The position numbers and the translations under genes are program-made. A DNA stretch of 64,000 nt from Brevibacillus formosus (lineage in GTDB: Bacteria; Bacillota; Bacilli; Brevibacillales; Brevibacillaceae), in assembly GCF_003013405.1 (NCBI RefSeq), contig NZ_PXZL01000011.1, positions 62,001 through 126,000 on the forward strand, in the 5' to 3' direction. The notes below the pieces were generated by a model, which saw only the letters and a list, made by a program, of their open reading frames with translations, made no database searches and was not told the DNA's origin. Below are positions 60,322 through 64,000 of this stretch, in pieces; position 1 is the first letter of the stretch, and the number at the start of each line of letters is the position of its first letter.

Positions 60322-61791
60322 CTACTCGACTGTCAGCTCGGCAGAAGATTTGCCAGCCCAATCGCCGACAGGTGTTACCGTGTATGTGGTACCTGCTTTC
60401 AGTTTACCATCTTGCTGGATGTCAAACACGCCTGTGGTACCTTTACGGCTGGAATATTTGTACGTCGCCAACAGCTTTTCTCCGTCTGCACGAGTGAGTT
60501 CTACGCTGCGTCCGGAGAACAGCTCGTCTCCCGGGTCTTCAGTCAGGGAAACGGTGATAGAAGTTTCACTAACTGCTTTGGCTTCGCTAATTTGGAGCGG
60601 AGCGATTTCTTTTGCGACGAAGGTTGGATTCGCGATATTCGCCCAGTCGGATGTAATGGTGAACGTAACGCCCGGAGTCAGGACTTGGCCTTCTGGGAGA
60701 CGGAATTTAATTTCTTGCTTGCCGTCTGTTGATTGTGTGAAAGGCACGTATTTCGCTACGATTGGCTGTCCGCCTTCCGGTGTAATGGTCACTTGTCTTG
60801 CCTGCATGGAAGAAATGATTTGATACGTTTTGCCATCTGCACTGTTGTTTTGATCCAGCACCAATGCATTTGCACCGCGCCCTCCGCTGTAGGCAGAGAT
60901 AACATATCCGTAATCGATGACACCATTTGCTCGCAGGGACTCGATTTCAAAAGTGTCGTTTGTTACTTGGCGCACCTCTGTCATGTCGATCTTGGTTGCG
61001 TTACCTGCGAATGTGCCCGCCTTTTTCCCTTTGTATGTCAGGGTGTAGGTGGTTCCTGGCTTTTGAACCGAGGTCGGCACGATGTAAGTATTGGTAGAAC
61101 CTGTTTTCAGACGTGGCATATTGGTCAGAGTCAGTCCATCGCTAAAGGCAAAGTCTTCTTTTGCTTTGGCAAATGCTTCGTTTTCTGCGGTCAACGGAGC
61201 ATCGAACGTCACAATCAATGTAATTTCGTTCAAGGATTGCACGCTGGTGATGGTCGCTTTATCAGAAGGGATTGCCTGGCGAGCTACATTCAAGAGATAA
61301 GCGGCCTCACCGCGAGTAACGTTGCTGTCTGCGGAGAAGAAGCGTTCCGCCCAGTAGTTAACCGACTTCACATCACGCTTGAGCGCTTTTGCGATGATTT
61401 GCACGAATTCAGCATCTGTCACGGTTCCACGTGGATCAAATTGGCCATCTTTGGCTTGCATGATATCGAGGGATACCAGATCAACCGCGTATTTGTAGAA
61501 CCAGTCATTTGCTTTCACATCCGTAAACGTTACGGATTTATCTGTTTTGCCGCCTTGCAAGCCAAAAGTGTGTGCGACCATTTTTGCCAGCTCGGCACGC
61601 GTAACTTGATTGTGAATATTACTGCCTTGCATGACTTTCAGCTTGGAGAGTTCAGTCACGGCTTGTTGGATTTCTTGAGCACTCAGAGGAGTGGAAGCTG
61701 CTTGCACGTTCAGTGCAGCGTAAGGCAGGGCTGCTGTGCCCATAACAGTTGCGAGCATCATGATCGCGATTTTATTGGAAAGCTTTTTCAT
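60322..61791 (-). CDS. S-layer-homology domain protein
   Basis: 489 aa, exported (signal MKKLSNKIAIMMLATVMG, cleavage after VQA). Two or three SLH modules fill about residues 35-165 (TRAELAKMVAHTFGL, FTDVKANDWFYKYAVDLVSL, FDPRGTVTDAEFVQIIAKAL), which bind pyruvylated wall polymer. The rest contains Ig-like or SbsA-like repeats (ITSVQSLNEITLIVTFDAPL, LQISEAKAVSETSITVSLTE). A cell-surface structural protein. AAAGGAGG before the ATG suggests strong expression. It lies downstream of an OmpR-type two-component system on the same strand. Confidence 0.92.
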   Translation of the reverse strand: MKKLSNKIAIMMLATVMGTAALPYAALNVQAASTPLSAQEIQQAVTELSKLKVMQGSNIHNQVTRAELAKMVAHTFGLQGGKTDKSVTFTDVKANDWFYKYAVDLVSLDIMQAKDGQFDPRGTVTDAEFVQIIAKALKRDVKSVNYWAERFFSADSNVTRGEAAYLLNVARQAIPSDKATITSVQSLNEITLIVTFDAPLTAENEAFAKAKEDFAFSDGLTLTNMPRLKTGSTNTYIVPTSVQKPGTTYTLTYKGKKAGTFAGNATKIDMTEVRQVTNDTFEIESLRANGVIDYGYVISAYSGGRGANALVLDQNNSADGKTYQIISSMQARQVTITPEGGQPIVAKYVPFTQSTDGKQEIKFRLPEGQVLTPGVTFTITSDWANIANPTFVAKEIAPLQISEAKAVSETSITVSLTEDPGDELFSGRSVELTRADGEKLLATYKYSSRKGTTGVFDIQQDGKLKAGTTYTVTPVGDWAGKSSAELTVE

Positions 61792-61985
61792 CAGTTGGTC
61801 CTCCTTTAGATCAGTTGAGTGGGGTGTTGCTTGACTACCTGTAGGATAGTCGAGAGACCTAAACTGCCAAGAAACAAGAGATTAATAGAATCTAAAAAAG
61901 TTCTTAAAAAAATATAAAATGACCTCTACCGAAGCCTGGACGTGGAAGAGCGACCGCGTTTTAGCGGAAAGTCATTATGCGCTCC

Positions 61986-62035
61986 AGAAAGTTTAAGCAA
62001 TGACGCTTTGAAACGGAGAGGTGATTAAACTTTCT
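61986..62035. repeat. Structured leader-like region before the SLH gene
   Basis: The 338-bp gap 61792-62129 is full of pairing: AGAAAGTTTAA (61986-61996) with TTAAACTTTCT (62025-62035), a CCGC/GCGG hairpin near 61953-61966, and GACTA/TAGTC just ahead of the SLH start. It may be a 5' leader of the SLH mRNA (minus strand); no known riboswitch core was recognised. Confidence 0.55.
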
Positions 62036-62041
62036 TACACG

Positions 62042-62107
62042 TAAAAAAAACCTCCAGCTTTGACGTGGAGGGGAAAATCCCTCCTCTCATTTTCGCTGAA
62101 GGTTTTT
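62042..62107 (-). terminator. Terminator of the OmpR-type two-component operon
   Basis: Minus strand: outer stem AACCTTCAGC / GCTGGAGGTT with eight T behind it and an inner GGAGGG/CCCTCC hairpin. Confidence 0.82.
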
Positions 62108-62129
62108 GTGATGATCATGGTATTCACGC

Positions 62130-62825
62130 TTAGACAGTGAATCGGTAACCGGCACCCCAGACCGTCTCGATATACTGCGGATTGGACGGATCGATTTCAA
62201 TCTTCTCCCGCAGCTTGCGAATGTGCACCGTAACGGTCGCGATATCTCCGCTGGAATCCATGCCCCAGATTCGTTCGAACAGCTCATTTTTGTTAAAAAC
62301 CCGATTCGGGTGAGTCGCTAGAAATTCAAGCAGATTGAATTCTCTTGTCGTGAAAATAACTTCCTGATTGCGTACGTAGACTCTTCGGGATACTTTGTCG
62401 ATGACGAGACCGCGAATGTGAATCTCTGCGTTCGTTGGTTGAGGTTGTCGGGCTGTCAAACGCTCGTATCTTGTCAGATGGGCTTTTGCTCTGGCGACCA
62501 ATTCGCTTGGGCTAAATGGCTTTGTTATATAGTCATCGGCACCGAGATTAAAGGCGCGGATTTTATCGATCTCTTCTTTTTTGGCGGAGACGATCAGGAT
62601 TGGCACTTCTTTAACTTGTCTGATCTGGCTGCACAATTCGAAGCCGTCCATGCCCGGAAGCTGCAAATCAACGATGATCAAACTGTAGTCACCATTGATG
62701 GCAAGTGGCAAGCCTTCGCTGCCAGAGTGGCATAAATCGACCTGAAAGCCGTTCAGTTCAAAATAATCCCGCTCCAGCTGAGCGATAGTCGTCTCATCTT
62801 CAATGATGAGGATACGTGAAGACAT
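62130..62825 (-). CDS. OmpR/PhoB-type response regulator
   Basis: 231 aa. Receiver with IEDE near residue 9 and phospho-Asp53 (LIIVDLQLPGMDG), conserved Lys in DDYITKPFSPSELVARAKAH, and a winged-helix output domain (EVIFTTREFNLLEFLATHPN, VTVHIRKLREKIE). ATG at 62825 preferred; the upstream GTG overlaps the AGGAGG site. 15 bp behind the kinase gene. Could control the SLH gene downstream (inference). Confidence 0.94.
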   Translation of the reverse strand: MSSRILIIEDETTIAQLERDYFELNGFQVDLCHSGSEGLPLAINGDYSLIIVDLQLPGMDGFELCSQIRQVKEVPILIVSAKKEEIDKIRAFNLGADDYITKPFSPSELVARAKAHLTRYERLTARQPQPTNAEIHIRGLVIDKVSRRVYVRNQEVIFTTREFNLLEFLATHPNRVFNKNELFERIWGMDSSGDIATVTVHIRKLREKIEIDPSNPQYIETVWGAGYRFTV

Positions 62826-62840
62826 GGGAATGTGCACCTC

Positions 62841-64000
62841 CTATTGTTTGTGGATACGTTTTAACGTAAAGAACAGACTCGTGCCTGCGCCTTGCTTGCT
62901 CTCCACCCAGATTTTGCCGCCGTGACCCTCGACGATCTGGCGCGCGATGGAGAGTCCCAGACCGCTACCGCCCGTGGAAGAATTACGGGATTGCTCCACC
63001 CGATAAAAGCGCTCGAACAGGTGAGGAATGGCTTCTTGCGGGATACCGATGCCGTTGTCTTTTATTTCAATGGTGGCCCAATGAGCGTCCGCTTGAACCG
63101 AGACGCAGATGATTTTTTCAGGTTTATCCATGTATTTTTGCGAGTTGCCAATGATGTTTAAGACGGTGCGCTTGATTTTTTCCAGATCGGCGATGACCAG
63201 GGTGCCTTCTGCTGTTCGTTGATTCCATTGAATCGTGATGCCCTTCTTTTCCAAATCGTAGTGCAGCTCGTCGATGCAATCATCCAAAAACCGCACGATA
63301 TCTACATGTTCAAACGTAAAGGGCACTTGCTTCAGATCGAGCTTGGAGTAGAGAAACAGCTCATCAACGAGCAAGTCGAGGTCTACTGCCTTGGAGTAAA
63401 TGATGTTGACGTACTTGTCCATTTTCTCCGGGGTATCAGCTACGCCATCGCGGATTCCCTCGATATAGCCCTTGATATTGGTAATCGGTGTCCGCAAATC
63501 ATGCGAGATGTTGGAAATTAACTCTTTGCGGCTTTCTTCGTCCGCAAGGCGCAGTCGCACTGATTCCTGCAATCGCTTGCGCATGTTTTCGAACGCTTCG
63601 TTCAGTTGTCCAATCTCGTCCTTTGTGTACAAATGGAGCTCAAAATCCAGATTGCCTTCCTTGATGTTCTCAGCTGAATTGCGCAGTAAATCGAGCGGCT
63701 TGACGACGCTGCGAGTAATCCAGCGGTATAACAAGACGTTTGCGATGACAATGACGCCGAGGAGGAGGAACACGAGCATGGGCAGCAGTTTGCGGATAAC
63801 CTCACCAAATGGACTGCGCTCGCGGATCACAAAAACACTGCCTTTTGCTCCATCTGAATATTTGAAGTCAAACTTGGCATACGCATAAAATCTTTCGCCG
63901 ATGTTGAACGTGTTGCGAATCTGGATGTTGTCCAAGTCATAGGGCGGCAAGCTGTTTTCCAACTCGGGCTGATTGATGGTTGGGGAGGTAAAGACTTGAT
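62841..64000 (-). CDS. Sensor histidine kinase, partner of the OmpR-type regulator (5' end cut off)
   Basis: The frame stays open to the window edge, so the first helix and part of the outer sensor domain are missing. Visible in order: end of an extracellular domain, a transmembrane helix (LLPMLVFLLLGVIVIANVLL), HAMP (RSVVKPLDLLRNSAENIKEG), HisKA (SNISHDLRTPITNIKGYI) and HATPase (NIIGNSQKYMDKP, GSGLGLSIARQIVEGHGG). Similar to PhoR/YycG-style cell-envelope kinases in layout. Encoded directly before its regulator. Confidence 0.93.
   Translation of the reverse strand, partial: QVFTSPTINQPELENSLPPYDLDNIQIRNTFNIGERFYAYAKFDFKYSDGAKGSVFVIRERSPFGEVIRKLLPMLVFLLLGVIVIANVLLYRWITRSVVKPLDLLRNSAENIKEGNLDFELHLYTKDEIGQLNEAFENMRKRLQESVRLRLADEESRKELISNISHDLRTPITNIKGYIEGIRDGVADTPEKMDKYVNIIYSKAVDLDLLVDELFLYSKLDLKQVPFTFEHVDIVRFLDDCIDELHYDLEKKGITIQWNQRTAEGTLVIADLEKIKRTVLNIIGNSQKYMDKPEKIICVSVQADAHWATIEIKDNGIGIPQEAIPHLFERFYRVEQSRNSSTGGSGLGLSIARQIVEGHGGKIWVESKQGAGTSLFFTLKRIHKQ

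Noticed and set aside
60733-61809. Plus-strand frame of 358 codons opposite the SLH gene
   Set aside because: The minus-strand SLH protein has a signal peptide, SLH motifs and AAAGGAGG; the plus frame is Cys/His-rich shadow sequence.
61919-62040. Possible c-di-GMP or other known riboswitch before the SLH gene
   Set aside because: The conserved cores of the riboswitch classes I know were not found; kept only as an unnamed structured region.
1-64000. tRNA, rRNA, prophage or complete insertion sequence
   Set aside because: None was recognised on reading; no transposase, integrase or phage structural gene appears among the coding regions.

Overview
The window reads like a chromosomal segment of a low-to-middle-GC, spore-forming, Gram-positive bacterium, most likely Brevibacillus or a close relative in the Paenibacillaceae. 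This is an inference from gene content: a spore coat cluster organised like Bacillus subtilis yraG-yraF-adhB-yraE-yraD, a desaturase/DesK/DesR operon, an S-layer-homology protein, BceAB-type and siderophore transporters, strong AGGAGG-type ribosome sites and frequent TTG/GTG starts. No rRNA, tRNA, CRISPR array, transposase or phage gene was recognised.

Layout. 1-10.8 kb: the end of a large hybrid sensor kinase, a Cys-rich mini-protein, a TetR regulator with an acetyltransferase, an ECF sigma factor with its DUF4179 anti-sigma partner, a SUKH (SMI1/KNR4) protein, a phosphoesterase, and a MarR-controlled 14-TM drug exporter. 11-22.7 kb: an exported amidohydrolase, a metallo-beta-lactamase-fold hydrolase, a second acetyltransferase, a NarL/LuxR-type two-component system, a MarR-RND pump-adaptor operon and a double-NodB lipoprotein. 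22.7-33.8 kb: an iron uptake island with three siderophore-binding lipoproteins, two classic Fur boxes plus one Fur-like site, a fused two-domain permease and an AraC/binding-protein fusion regulator resembling Btr. It is interrupted by a BceAB-type ABC transporter and a DinB-like protein. 33.9-36.9 kb: des-desK-desR, the membrane-fluidity thermosensor operon.

37-39 kb is a visibly AT-richer patch with an XRE-cupin regulator and a CynX-type exporter. 39-41.4 kb holds an acetyltransferase, a secreted matrixin-like metalloprotease with an SH3-like domain, and a secreted protein made of four 36-residue repeats. 41.6-43.9 kb is the spore coat/alcohol dehydrogenase operon, with a SigG-like promoter in front. 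44.1-55.5 kb is one long co-directional catabolic locus: ROK kinase, three Gfo/Idh/MocA-type proteins (one lacking its NAD-binding domain), a complete oligopeptide-type ABC importer, a ROK repressor and a sugar isomerase/epimerase. It looks like a system for importing and dismantling an unidentified sugar-containing compound.

55.6-64 kb has a DUF805 membrane protein, a long-form SpeD, an unrecognised 572-residue protein with PPC-like and beta-helix-like segments, an ankyrin-repeat lipoprotein, an SLH-domain protein and an OmpR-type two-component system cut by the window end. Two copies of a roughly 180-220 bp palindromic element (about 26.73-26.91 and 57.00-57.22 kb) both sit between convergent genes, and two further structured non-coding stretches lie around 60.2 and 62.0 kb.
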